DNA from: Lewinellaceae bacterium
Lineage (GTDB): Bacteria > Bacteroidota > Bacteroidia > Chitinophagales > Saprospiraceae
Direction: 5' to 3'
NCBI GenBank assembly: GCA_016713985.1
Contig: JADJOD010000001.1
Span: 222,501 to 286,500 of the forward strand
Length of the DNA: 64,000 nucleotides
Shown: piece by piece, positions 23,850-33,000 of the stretch
Layout: every line of letters starts with the position of its first letter
Position numbering within the stretch: the stretch's first letter is position 1
Notes under the pieces: model-generated
The model's input: the letters and a program-made list of their open reading frames with translations, nothing else
Told to the model about the DNA's origin: nothing
Databases searched by the model: none
Translations under genes and position numbers: made by a program

Positions 23850-24053
23850 ATGTTGCTGAAATGGCTGTTTACCTTGCTCGCAATCTTGTGGCTGTACCAG
23901 GCGCTGCGCCCCTTTTTTGCAGTCCGGCGTACCGTCGGGCCGCCACCTGCGCCGCCGCCACAGCGGCAGGAGCCGGGGTCCGGGCAACCGGGCATTCAGA
24001 AAAACCAATCCGACAACGACGGCGAATACATTGATTATGAAGAAGTTAAATAA
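23850..24053 (+). CDS. Small membrane protein, DUF4834-like
   Basis: 67 residues: an N-terminal hydrophobic segment (LLKWLFTLLAILWLYQALRPF), a Pro/Gln-rich middle and an acidic end GEYIDYEEVK. This layout resembles the Bacteroidota DUF4834 family. It starts 3 bp after the transporter stop and ends 3 bp before the pseudouridine synthase start, so translation is probably coupled. Function unknown. Confidence 0.7.
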   Translation: MLLKWLFTLLAILWLYQALRPFFAVRRTVGPPPAPPPQRQEPGSGQPGIQKNQSDNDGEYIDYEEVK

Positions 24054-24056
24054 ACC

Positions 24057-24713
24057 ATGCTCGACATCTTATACAAAGACCACCAGATTTTTGCCCTCAA
24101 CAAACCCGCCGGAATTGCCGTACAAACCGACAAAACGGGCGACCCGGCGCTGCAAGGGCTGGCAGAGGCGTACTGCAAACAACCCCTGCACGCTGTGAAT
24201 CGTATCGACCGGCCGGTGAGCGGATTGGTGGTATTCGCCAAAACAAAATCGGCCATGACCGCGCTCACAGAGCAGTTCAGAAGCCGGTCGGTGGAAAAAA
24301 CCTATCTCGCGGTTGTGCAAAATCCTCCGCAGGAGCCCGAAGGCACACTCGTGCATTATTTGCGCAAAAACGAAGCAAAAAACCTCGCCAAAGCTTTTAC
24401 AGAAGAACAACCGGGTACCGAACGCGCCGAAATCCGCTACCGCCTCCTGGGCAGCAGCGAACGCTACCACCTGCTCGAAATACAACTGATCACCGGACGT
24501 CACCACCAGATACGCGCCCAATTAGCCGCCATCGGCTGCCCGGTAAAAGGTGATGTAAAATACGGCTTCCGGCGCAGCAACCGCGATCGTTCCATACACC
24601 TGCACGCGTGGCGCATCGCCTTCGACCACCCGGTATCAGGCGAACGGATCCGGCTGGAAGCGGCACTGCCGAAGGAAGATCCGGTGTGGCTGGCGTTTTC
24701 AGGAATGTTGTGA
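24057..24713 (+). CDS. RluA-family RNA pseudouridine synthase
   Basis: 218 residues, the short form without an N-terminal S4 domain. The catalytic Asp lies in HAVNRIDRPVSGLVVFAKT, followed by KTYLAVV and the conserved GRHHQIRAQLAAIGCPVKGD. It isomerises specific uridines in rRNA or tRNA to pseudouridine; the exact site cannot be told from sequence. It is in a tight run after the DUF4834-like gene. The start ATG at 24057 immediately precedes the family's usual first strand (LDILYKDHQIFALNKPAG). Confidence 0.92.
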   Translation: MLDILYKDHQIFALNKPAGIAVQTDKTGDPALQGLAEAYCKQPLHAVNRIDRPVSGLVVFAKTKSAMTALTEQFRSRSVEKTYLAVVQNPPQEPEGTLVHYLRKNEAKNLAKAFTEEQPGTERAEIRYRLLGSSERYHLLEIQLITGRHHQIRAQLAAIGCPVKGDVKYGFRRSNRDRSIHLHAWRIAFDHPVSGERIRLEAALPKEDPVWLAFSGML

Positions 24714-24876
24714 GGCGCCATACTGTGCAATTGTTTATTACGGCGCGCCGATATTTTTCCCACGTTTGTGCCAAAAACGCTACGTTTGGTCGTGAAAAAA
24801 CGGGCCGCCCTTGTTTTACTCGCGATTGGACCCGAACCTTTGACCGTAAAATCAAACATCAAACTTCCTGACACCT

Positions 24877-25800
24877 ATGATGATCATTCTTCCGGCCGTT
24901 CTTTTGCTGGTGCTGCTCAGTCTTGTTACCGTACAGCAGGCCACCGTGGCCATTACCACCATTTTCGGCAAATACAACCGAACCCTTTACCCCGGCCTCA
25001 ATTTCCGTATTCCGCTGATCGAACAGATTTTTAAACGGATCTCCGTGCAAAACCGCGCAGTGGAACTCAATTTCCAGGCCGTAACGATCGACCAGGCCAA
25101 CGTTCACTTCACCTCCCTGCTGCTGTTTTCCGTGATGGATAACGCCGAAGAAACGGTGAAAAAAGTGGCGTTCCGATTCGTAAGCGACCGCGACTTTATG
25201 GCCACCCTGACACGTACGGTGGAAGGCAGCATCCGCGCTTACGTCGCCACTAAAAAACAGCAGGAAATCCTCAGTCTGCGCCGCGAAATCACCGAAGCCG
25301 TAAAAACCAACGTGGACCACATGCTGGAAGACTGGGGTTTCCACCTCATCGACCTGCAGATCAACGACATCACTTTTGATGAAGAGGTGATGCGCTCCAT
25401 GTCGAAGATCGTGGCTGCCAACAACCTGAAGGCCGCCGCAGAAAATGAAGGCCAGGCGCTGCTGATCACCAAAACCAAAGCCGCGGAAGCGGAAGGTAAC
25501 GCCATCAAAATTGCCGCGGAAGCCGAACGTGAAGCGGCCCGGATGCGCGGTCAGGCCGTAGCGCTGTTCCGCGAAGAAGTGGCCAAAGGGATGAGCCAGG
25601 CCGCCAAGGAAATGCAAACCGCCAACCTCGATACTTCTGTGATCCTGTTCTCCATGTGGACGGAAGCCGTGAAAAACTTTACCGAACACGGCAAGGGCAA
25701 CATCATTTTCCTCGACGGCTCCGTCGACGGCATGCAAAAAACGCTGAAGGAACTGATGGCGCTGAACAGCACGGACTTTTCGGATAAAAGAAAGCAGTAA
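24877..25800 (+). CDS. SPFH/band-7 (stomatin-like) membrane protein
   Basis: 307 residues. An N-terminal hydrophobic anchor (MIILPAVLLLVLLSLVTVQQA) is followed by an SPFH domain (residues about 22-190: FGKYNRTLYPGLNFRIPLIEQI, DFMATLTRTVEGSIRAYVA, RREITEAVKTNVDHMLEDWG) and an Ala/Glu-rich coiled coil (about 195-255, LKAAAENEGQALLITKTKAAEAEG). These proteins form large oligomeric membrane scaffolds. No NfeD partner is adjacent. An inverted repeat with nested hairpin follows, between it and the convergent glyoxalase-like gene. Confidence 0.92.
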   Translation: MMIILPAVLLLVLLSLVTVQQATVAITTIFGKYNRTLYPGLNFRIPLIEQIFKRISVQNRAVELNFQAVTIDQANVHFTSLLLFSVMDNAEETVKKVAFRFVSDRDFMATLTRTVEGSIRAYVATKKQQEILSLRREITEAVKTNVDHMLEDWGFHLIDLQINDITFDEEVMRSMSKIVAANNLKAAAENEGQALLITKTKAAEAEGNAIKIAAEAEREAARMRGQAVALFREEVAKGMSQAAKEMQTANLDTSVILFSMWTEAVKNFTEHGKGNIIFLDGSVDGMQKTLKELMALNSTDFSDKRKQ

Positions 25801-25840
25801 CAGCAGGGGGAGCAACCAGGTTGTTTGACAAGTGTGGTTT

Positions 25841-25927
25841 TTTTGACAGGATTTACAAGATTTACAGGTTTTTATGTTCGTCGGCGAAGCCGAGCCTAAC
25901 CTGTAGATCATGTAAATCCTGTCAAAA
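25841..25927. terminator. Large inverted repeat between convergent genes, likely bidirectional terminator
   Basis: 30-bp arms at 25841-25870 and 25898-25927 match at 28 of 30 positions (TTTTGACAGGATTTACA core) and enclose a small perfect hairpin TCGGCGAAGCCGA. T and A runs flank it. The same GACAGGATTTACAGGATTTA-type sequence recurs at 49896-49925. Confidence 0.75.
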
Positions 25928-25936
25928 TAAAACCTG

Positions 25937-26992
25937 TCATTTCACCCGCCCGAGCCCCAGTGCCTTGAGCATCAGCACCGGCAGCGATTTTTCAGGATTT
26001 TTGCGCTTGCGCAGATCGAGATACCAGCCGATTTTTTTCAGGAGCGGGATCTTGTGCGTTTCCACAAATTCAATGAGGGTGCCGTCGGGGTCTTCGATGT
26101 AGGAAAAATAGCCGGCCGCTTCCCCCATGTCGAACGAGCCGCTTGAATCCACGGTAAAAGGATGACCTTTTTCTGCACAAAACTTTTTCATATCGGCCAT
26201 ACCCGTGATGTCAAAACAGAGGTGGATGTAGCCGAGATCACCCCAGAAGCGGTTTTCAAAAATCTTTCGCGGACTGCGGTCGAGTGATTGTACGAGTTCG
26301 ATCTCCGTATCGCCAAGCAGGCGGCTGAAGGGGCCCTTGCGTTTTTCGGCATGGCGCAGCAGTACCCGGCGGTGCCGTCCGAAGCCACCTTCCACGCCGT
26401 GCAGATCGGCAAAATCGTCGACTTTGTCGTACACAACCGTTTCATAACCAAGTATTTCGGTATAGAATTTCAGGGAGCGATCCATGTCGCTTACGCCGAT
26501 AACGGCGCCGTACATGCCTCCCGTCAGGTCGGGCCGGGTGGTAGAAAACCAGTCTTTGGCGCCAACTATTTCGAAAGTATTGCCCCAGGGATCTTTTACA
26601 AAAAAATGTTCTTCCCCGTCGGGGCGTGGAACGGGGTTGGTCTGCATATTCACGCCGCGTTTGCGCAGGTCGTGGAAGCAGGCCCACACATCCTTGCATT
26701 TTATTTTGGCGATAAAAATGCCGAGGTCGCCGAGTTGCGGCTGAAAAGCTGCGGGTAAAGGTGTACGCCCGGTGTATTGCCAGATTTCCATGCCGCCGCC
26801 GCCCTGCATGTTGAGCGCAAGAATGGCGTGCCGCGATTGTGGTTTTCCGCCCGTATAGGGCAGCATAAGCGCCGCTTCCGCCGCTTCTTCAAAGATCGGC
26901 ACGTCCATGCCGAAGTGTTGTCTGTACCATTTGAAAGCTTCGTGGACGTTGGCGACGCCGATGCCGATCTGTTGTATTCCGGAAATAAACAT
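25937..26992 (-). CDS. Two-domain VOC (glyoxalase/bleomycin-resistance fold) protein
   Basis: 351 residues with two vicinal-oxygen-chelate domains: residues about 3-145 (ISGIQQIGIGVANVHEAFKW, HFFVKDPWGNTFEIVG) and about 160-310 (MYGAVIGVSDMDRSLKFYTE, GYFSYIEDPDGTLIEFVETH). The terminal Glu/His positions expected to bind metal are present in the second domain (LCFD, LIEFVE). Dioxygenase, isomerase or binding roles are all possible. A basic C-terminal tail of about 40 residues follows the second domain. Monocistronic and convergent with the SPFH gene. Substrate not inferable. Confidence 0.85.
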   Translation of the reverse strand: MFISGIQQIGIGVANVHEAFKWYRQHFGMDVPIFEEAAEAALMLPYTGGKPQSRHAILALNMQGGGGMEIWQYTGRTPLPAAFQPQLGDLGIFIAKIKCKDVWACFHDLRKRGVNMQTNPVPRPDGEEHFFVKDPWGNTFEIVGAKDWFSTTRPDLTGGMYGAVIGVSDMDRSLKFYTEILGYETVVYDKVDDFADLHGVEGGFGRHRRVLLRHAEKRKGPFSRLLGDTEIELVQSLDRSPRKIFENRFWGDLGYIHLCFDITGMADMKKFCAEKGHPFTVDSSGSFDMGEAAGYFSYIEDPDGTLIEFVETHKIPLLKKIGWYLDLRKRKNPEKSLPVLMLKALGLGRVK

Positions 26993-27249
26993 GCGGGAAA
27001 AATACGTTGGTTAAATCACCGGCAAAGAAAAGGGGAACGGCGCAATTGTTGGTCATCATTCTTTTTTGATCGCAGGTTATTCTGACGTTTAAAAACGAGG
27101 ATGGTAAAGTGCTGAAAATCAGGAATCAGGAAGAATTTATGAAGAAAGTTTGCGCGCCCTGGGTTTTGCTGCAGAACTATTGAGAAGGTAAATAATCCGG
27201 CATTTTACTACCTTTCCCGTACTTTTTGCATCACCAAAACGAACAAACC

Positions 27250-27807
27250 ATGCTCAGCCGTCTGACCCGATTCTGGTGGGTGTTGGTCCTGCGGGGCCTT
27301 GTCTCCATTTTATTTGCCGCATTTGCTTTCTTCAACCCGGAGCTTGCCTTTGAAGCGCTCATCGTCGTATTCGGCGTTTTTCTGCTGGCGGACGGCATTT
27401 CGGCAGTCTACCTCGGCGTACGGATGCGTGGCCATGACGACGACTGGTGGATCACGCTGCTGGAAGGCGCCCTGGGCGTCGGGCTGGGGTTGATCGCGCT
27501 GCTCAATCCGGAACTTACGGCGGAAGGCCTGGTATTGGTGCTGGCTGTATGGCTGCTGGTAACCGGCGTTTTTGAGATCGGCACGGCCGTCAAACTGCGC
27601 AAGGAAATCGACAACGAATGGCTGTTGGGTTTAGCGGGCGCGGTTTCGCTGCTGCTCGGCGGCCTGATGATCCTGAATCCGACGTTTGGAGCGATATCCA
27701 TCATGTTGTGGATCGGTATTTATGCGCTGCTTTTCGGGCTGTTGCTGGTGGGGTTGGGGTGGAAGATGCGGAAGTTGTGGAAGATGAGCAGTGGTGGTGA
27801 TTGGTGA
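27250..27807 (+). CDS. HdeD-family membrane protein
   Basis: 185 residues from the ATG at 27250 with six predicted transmembrane helices in three repeated pairs, each carrying an FFNPELAFEALIVVFGVFLL / LLNPELTAEGLVLVLAVWLL / LILNPTFGAISIMLWIGIYA motif. This is the DUF308/HdeD fold, named from the E. coli acid-resistance protein; the biochemical role is unknown. The alternative in-frame GTG/ATG-like start upstream would add only eight polar residues. It is monocistronic and convergent with the mannosyltransferase. Confidence 0.88.
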   Translation: MLSRLTRFWWVLVLRGLVSILFAAFAFFNPELAFEALIVVFGVFLLADGISAVYLGVRMRGHDDDWWITLLEGALGVGLGLIALLNPELTAEGLVLVLAVWLLVTGVFEIGTAVKLRKEIDNEWLLGLAGAVSLLLGGLMILNPTFGAISIMLWIGIYALLFGLLLVGLGWKMRKLWKMSSGGDW

Positions 27808-27831
27808 TTGGCCCCTGCCGGTTGGAATTTC

Positions 27832-28568
27832 CTAGGCCTGTTGGGCATACTTCCCCAACAATCCCCGCCACCGAATCTGGATCACCCCCAGCATGGCCTC
27901 CCGGATAATGTGCAGCGACATTTTGGACTGGCCTTTTTCCCGGTCCTTGAAGGTGATGGGCACCTCTTTTACCTGAAATCCGAGGAATACGCCGCGTATT
28001 TCATTTCGATCTGGAAGGCGTAACCGATAAACCGAATCCTTCCCAGATTCATGGTTTCCAGCACTTTGCGGCGATAACAAATAAAGCCTGCCGTCGGGTC
28101 GGAAACCGGCATCCACAGGATAAAACGGGTATAGAGCGATGCGCCGTAGGAAAGTATGATCCGGTCAAGCGGCCAGTTGACCACCTGTCCGCCGCGGCAG
28201 TACCGCGAACCCACGGCTGCGTCGGCGCCTTCGTCGCGGCATTTGGCGAGCAGGCGCAGCAAGTCGGCCGGATTGTGGGAAAAATCCGCGTCCATTTCGA
28301 AAAAGTAATCGTAGTTGCGTTCGAGGCCCCAGCGAAACCCGGCAATATACGCCGTGCCGAGCCCGAGTTTGCCGCTTCGTTCCAGCAGGTGCAGGCGTCC
28401 GTTGAATTCGTCCTGCTGCAAATCCCGCACAATTTGCGCCGTACCGTCGGGCGATCCGTCGTCTACAATGAGCACGTGGAACGGTTCCGGCAGGGCAAAT
28501 ACCGCCCTGATGATAGCCTCTGCGTTTTCGCGTTCGTTGTATGTAGGTATGATGACGAGTGCGGACAT
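27832..28568 (-). CDS. Polyprenol-phosphate mannosyltransferase-like GT2 enzyme, frameshifted
   Basis: The start (MSALVIIPTYNERENAEAII) and motifs LIVDDGSPDG, GLGTAYIAGFRWGL, EMDADFSHNP and SDPTAGFICYRR are those of bacterial dolichyl/polyprenyl-phosphate mannose synthases (GT2), cytoplasmic enzymes that load a sugar onto a lipid carrier. As written the frame stops at 27969 after KYAAYSSDFR. The adjacent frame continues GFQVKEVPITFKDREKGQSK to a stop at 27832. One missing T in the TATTCC stretch near 28000 explains it; repaired, the protein is 245 residues, the family length. No C-terminal membrane domain. Probable sequencing indel rather than a dead gene. Confidence 0.88.
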
Positions 28569-28575
28569 TCTTTTT

Positions 28576-28668
28576 TAAAGGTTTCAGGGTTTCGGGGTGT
28601 CAGGGTTTCAGGGTTTGGGTCCTGTTTAACCCTGAAACCTTGAAACCCCGAAACCCTGAAACCTCTTA
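28576..28668. repeat. Inverted heptamer array (GTTTCAG type)
   Basis: Two arms of about 43 bp (28576-28617 and 28627-28668), each made of GGTTTCAGGGTTTCGGGG-like heptamers, are near-perfect reverse complements separated by about 10 nt. The array lies between two same-strand genes and includes the stop codon of the HD-PycTM gene. Confidence 0.88.
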
Positions 28669-29901
28669 AACGGCAAATGCTACGGCAAATGCTGCCACGG
28701 ATATGATCAGGCCGTACATAAAAATGTTATAACAAATACTCAGGTATCGGTACTTCTGCGCCAGCACGATCCCCAGAAAGTACAGGTCGCGGCTCATGGA
28801 GCTGTATAAAAACTCCGGATCGATCAACATTTCATTGACGCCCCATTGGAAATCTTCGAGGGGCATGTTGTAAAAATTGCCAAAAAAAAGCAAGTTGGCT
28901 TTGCGTTGTTTGATCGATTCGCGGGTCACCTTTCCTTCGGTCACCTTGGGCCGGGTGGCGAGGGTCGCATAGACCATCGAGCACAAGCACACCAGCGTAA
29001 GGATGCCGGTCGGGACAGCAAGCCGCACGTCGAATTTTTCGAGCAATTTCGGTATCAGGCTGCTGACCACAATACCGATCACCACACCGTTGACGGAAAG
29101 CATGAGGTTCGCCTTGCTGTCGGCCATGGCACTCAGGTTGGTGTGGGTGCGGTAAGTGGTGCGGTACATGGTTTCCACGCCGCGGCCCATACGCGCCTGT
29201 TTGAGCTCTTTTTCGCTTTCTTTGAGTATTTTGGAGATATCGCCCTTTTTGTTTTTATCGTCCAGAATGGCGAGTTCTTCCACGGTAGGTGCGTGGTCGG
29301 GGTTGAGGCGGCGTTTTTGTTTTAAAAGTGTTTGTATGTGCCTGGCTTTGCGTTTGTTAAACAGCTCGTTGGCGACGGCGGTGTGGTAATTGTGATTGAG
29401 CATAAAATTGAGTTCGAAATCCACCCAATCCTGTTCGCTCATCACCACCTGTTTGGTGAGTGTAAGTTCCTGGCGATACTTTCCGGTGCGGTCCCAGTAA
29501 CTTTCCATGCCGAGGTGGCTGAGGTCGGCGTCGCAAATAATCTGTTCGAGCAGGTTTTGGGGTTGCTGCGGCACCTTGGTCGCCCGGATGCAGGAAAGCA
29601 GTTTTTTCAGCTCTTCGTCGGAGATTTTTCCCCGGAGGAAGTGGTCGGCATTGCTGCAACTCCGTTCTTCGTGGTCTTTCGGTCCTTCGGCATAGCCGGT
29701 ATCGTGAAACCACGTAGCGATCATCAGCAGGAGCATATCGCGCTCACTGATCTGGAATCCTTCGCCGATCATACGGGCTGCGGCCACTGTTTGCGCCGTA
29801 TGCTCCAGATCGTGAAACACGTAATCGGAGGAAATATATTTGTTGAAATACTCTTTAATGTGTGCCTCTGTATCCCGCAGAAGTTGCTCGCTTGAAGTCA
29901 T
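28666..29901 (-). CDS. HD phosphohydrolase domain fused to a PycTM (DUF5706-like) membrane effector domain
   Basis: 411 residues. Residues about 1-200 are an HD domain: H30 and H34 in FHDLEHT, HD66-67 in TWFHDTGY, and a further Asp in CDADLSHLG. Residues about 245-411 carry the pattern THTNLSAMADSKANLMLSVN with transmembrane segments at about 266-284 and 295-315 and a final one at 388-411, as in the PycTM effector of Pycsar antiphage systems. In Pycsar a cyclic-UMP/CMP signal triggers membrane disruption; here no cyclase gene is adjacent. HD-PycTM fusions without a cyclase occur in Bacteroidota and may have another role, so defence is an inference. Monocistronic between repeat arrays and the WD40/TPR gene. 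Confidence 0.8.
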   Translation of the reverse strand: MTSSEQLLRDTEAHIKEYFNKYISSDYVFHDLEHTAQTVAAARMIGEGFQISERDMLLLMIATWFHDTGYAEGPKDHEERSCSNADHFLRGKISDEELKKLLSCIRATKVPQQPQNLLEQIICDADLSHLGMESYWDRTGKYRQELTLTKQVVMSEQDWVDFELNFMLNHNYHTAVANELFNKRKARHIQTLLKQKRRLNPDHAPTVEELAILDDKNKKGDISKILKESEKELKQARMGRGVETMYRTTYRTHTNLSAMADSKANLMLSVNGVVIGIVVSSLIPKLLEKFDVRLAVPTGILTLVCLCSMVYATLATRPKVTEGKVTRESIKQRKANLLFFGNFYNMPLEDFQWGVNEMLIDPEFLYSSMSRDLYFLGIVLAQKYRYLSICYNIFMYGLIISVAAFAVAFAV

Positions 29902-30035
29902 GTTTTTAAATAGTTGGCCGGCAAAGGTAAGTAACCCAAAACGGTACGAGGTTTACCTTCGGTGGAAAATTAGCGCATATCGTTATGGATTGCCCGTCAA
30001 ATATCGGACAAATGCCTTAACTGGCACAAGGATCG

Positions 30036-33000
30036 TTATTGCTTGTTTGATTCCGGGCCGGCATCCAGCCCCATATCTTTCCAGTCGCGGGGGCTAAGTT
30101 CGATGTTTGCCGGTTTGATCGTCAGAATAATTTCTTTCAGATTCGGCCATTTCAAGCCGGCCCGGTGCAAATCGCGAAAGTCCTTTTGCAGGAGTTCCCA
30201 ATAATCCTGGTCGTAGCCCGGTTTTTCAAGAAACTTCAGGTAATACCCGATTGCCGCCTCCCGGTCGCCGGGTTTGTTGCGCAGGAGGTAAGCATGAGCC
30301 AGGTTGGTAAGCAGCCAGTCTCTGTACTGGTAGTAGAAGGCATTTTTTTCCACGTATGCTTCGGCTTTTTCCACCACAGCGATCGCCCTGGAGTAGGATT
30401 CGGGGTCGGTTTTTCCGGCATGAATCAGGTAGAACGACTCGGAAAGCATGGAATTGAGCAGCAGGTTTTGCCTGCTCGGAAACCTCGGGTTGATCGGCGA
30501 GTTTTTCGGCCAGGGCGAGGCTTTTTTCGTTCCAGGCCAGGGCATCCGCCCATTGTTCATTGGCGCTGGCGTATGCGCTTTTTTGCTGGGCATACAAATA
30601 ATCGACTTCGTCGGGCAAAATATCGGGATGCGCTTCAAGGACCGCTTTTCGGAAAACGGGCACAAAAGCGTCCACACGGGCCCGTTGTTCGGGGAAACGG
30701 GCAGCAAGGCGGCTGATCGTGAACAGGGCATCACTCATCTGCTGGGCCGAATAAATTTCGCGGTATTGCCGGATGGCCTCGTCTTCTTTCCCTTCCATCA
30801 GCGCAATATGCCCGAAATAATAAGCGAACAAGCCGTACGTATAAGCATCGTAAGCCTGCCGGAAGGTGTTGCCGGCCACATCGGTTTTTCCGTGGAGTAA
30901 TTGCACCATCCCCAGGCCGGAATACAGCGGTGCGAGCAAGTTGTTGCGGTAGGTGGCTACGGAGTCGGCGGGGGCGGCAGTCAGCAGTTCGTTGCCGGTG
31001 GTTATGCCGGATTCATACTGTTTGCCGGCTTCTTCGAGGTTATTGATCGAAAGAAAATAGTCTCCCAGTTTCAGGTGATTATTGATCAATGCTTTTTGGC
31101 GGGCCTGCTCTTCCGTTTTGAACCGGCCGAGTGAATCCAGTAAACGAATGGCTTGCCGGTAAGCCGATTCCGAACGTGTGTTCCCCTGTTCAAACACCCC
31201 CTGTTCGGTGTAAGCCTGTGCAAGTTTCAGGGTGGTGTTTTCCAATTGGCCGCGCCAGGTATTCATGTTGCGGCGATACAAAGCCGTTGCGTCGGAGAAA
31301 GCCGATTCGAGCAAACGTGTTTTTACCGAACGGTTGGTCGTGCCTGAAGAGAGGTACTGATTTTGAAAAATATTCCAGCGCAAGCGGGTTTCCACGTCCA
31401 AAGGCAGTTTATCAGCAACAGCAGCATGCGCGCACAAATCGTTGATATCCATTATTTTAGCATAAATACCACACAAACAATCGACCTGCGGCTGGTCGAG
31501 CAGGTTGTATTCCTTCAATTGCTGGAAGTTCTGGCGCAGGTTATAAAGCACCTGCCAGAAATCAGGCTGGACAGCGGGATCGTCGAACATTCGGATCGTC
31601 CATTCGGCGAATTGCTGCGCTGTGCCGTGAAAATCATTGCGCATCAGCGACGTGTAGGCGCCGGACTTGAACGCGGGCAGCGGGTTGTCCAATACTTTGT
31701 AGAACTCCTTGCTTACCCGAACCGCCTCTTCGTTCTTTTCACGCAACAGCAATTTCCAGATGAAGTCTTCGTATATCTCATACATCGTGGGCAGCAAGGC
31801 GCGTTGTGTGGAACCGTCGCCGAGTTTTGAATACAACCTGGAAGCGCTGGTAAAATAACTCCTCACCTGGTCGATGTTGTTGCTGGCCAACACCTGTTTG
31901 CGGTAATATTCAAAAAAAGACCGGATGAGCGGGAGGTCGCCCGACTCCGCCAAACGCTGGAAATTGCCGGAGTAATTGAGCGCTTTTTCGAGCCCTTTGC
32001 TTTGTATTTGCTCCGGAGTAAAGGCTAAAAGCCGGAGAAATTCGGTTTGCGCCGTGGCACGTATCTGGTCCGGATCGATATTTCGGAAAAACAGGTAGTT
32101 ACTTTTGTCCTTTATCCGAAGCAGGCTCCCGTCGTTCGAAAAACTCAGGCGATCAAAACCCCATCGCCCACTTTGCGTCTGCAAACTAAAACGCGGCTCC
32201 CCGCTTGCCAGGTCCCACACGATAATCAGGCCGTCGGAATAACCGGCCACCAATGCCGACCCGTCGGGGTGGAAAGCGAGCGCCTCCACGTTTTGTGTTT
32301 CGTTCGGGCGTATTCGTATACTTTCGTCCAGGGGATTGTCGAGGTGGAACACCCGGATATCTTCGCCGTTGGAAAAAGCCACCTGGTCTCCGGAAGCCGA
32401 CACATTGGCAAATTCGATGTTGTAGTCGTGCAGACGAAGGGTTTTCAGCTCTTTCTGGTTCGGTATGGTGTAATTCCAGATTTTTGCAATAACCTGGTTT
32501 GTGAATAAACCATGCAACAGGTCTTCCTGGACAAACATCACCGAATTCGAATTCGGGATAAAATCCAGAAATTTTATCACCCCGTTGATAGAGCGCCCCG
32601 CCTGAGCTTCACCGTTTTCCAGGGAACAAATCACCATCGAATCGGAACGAACCATAAAAGCGATCAGCTGGTCATCCGGACTGATGGCCGCCATTATTTC
32701 TTCGTTTTCTACAGAAAACCGGGTGGCAAATTCACAGGTTTTGCCTGTCAGGCCGTTTTTTACGATCAACGTGCGGTCGCGCGTCTGGTAAGCGACCCAG
32801 TTTTTACCCGTAGCGCGGACAAGTATGTTTTCAGCATTTTCGGGTATGGGGGTGATCAGGGAGAAGAACGGCGCTGCGGGCCGTTCAGTTTCATACAATT
32901 TCAGGGTATCGTTGCGAAAAAAGGCAAATTGATCTCCATTTTGACTAAAAATGACCTCGCCATCTGCCCGCAGGGTTGTTGCGCTGTCGTTGCGCAATTC

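Noticed and set aside
28666..29901. Complete Pycsar antiphage system
   Set aside because: Only a PycTM-like effector half is present; no nucleotide cyclase lies on either side.
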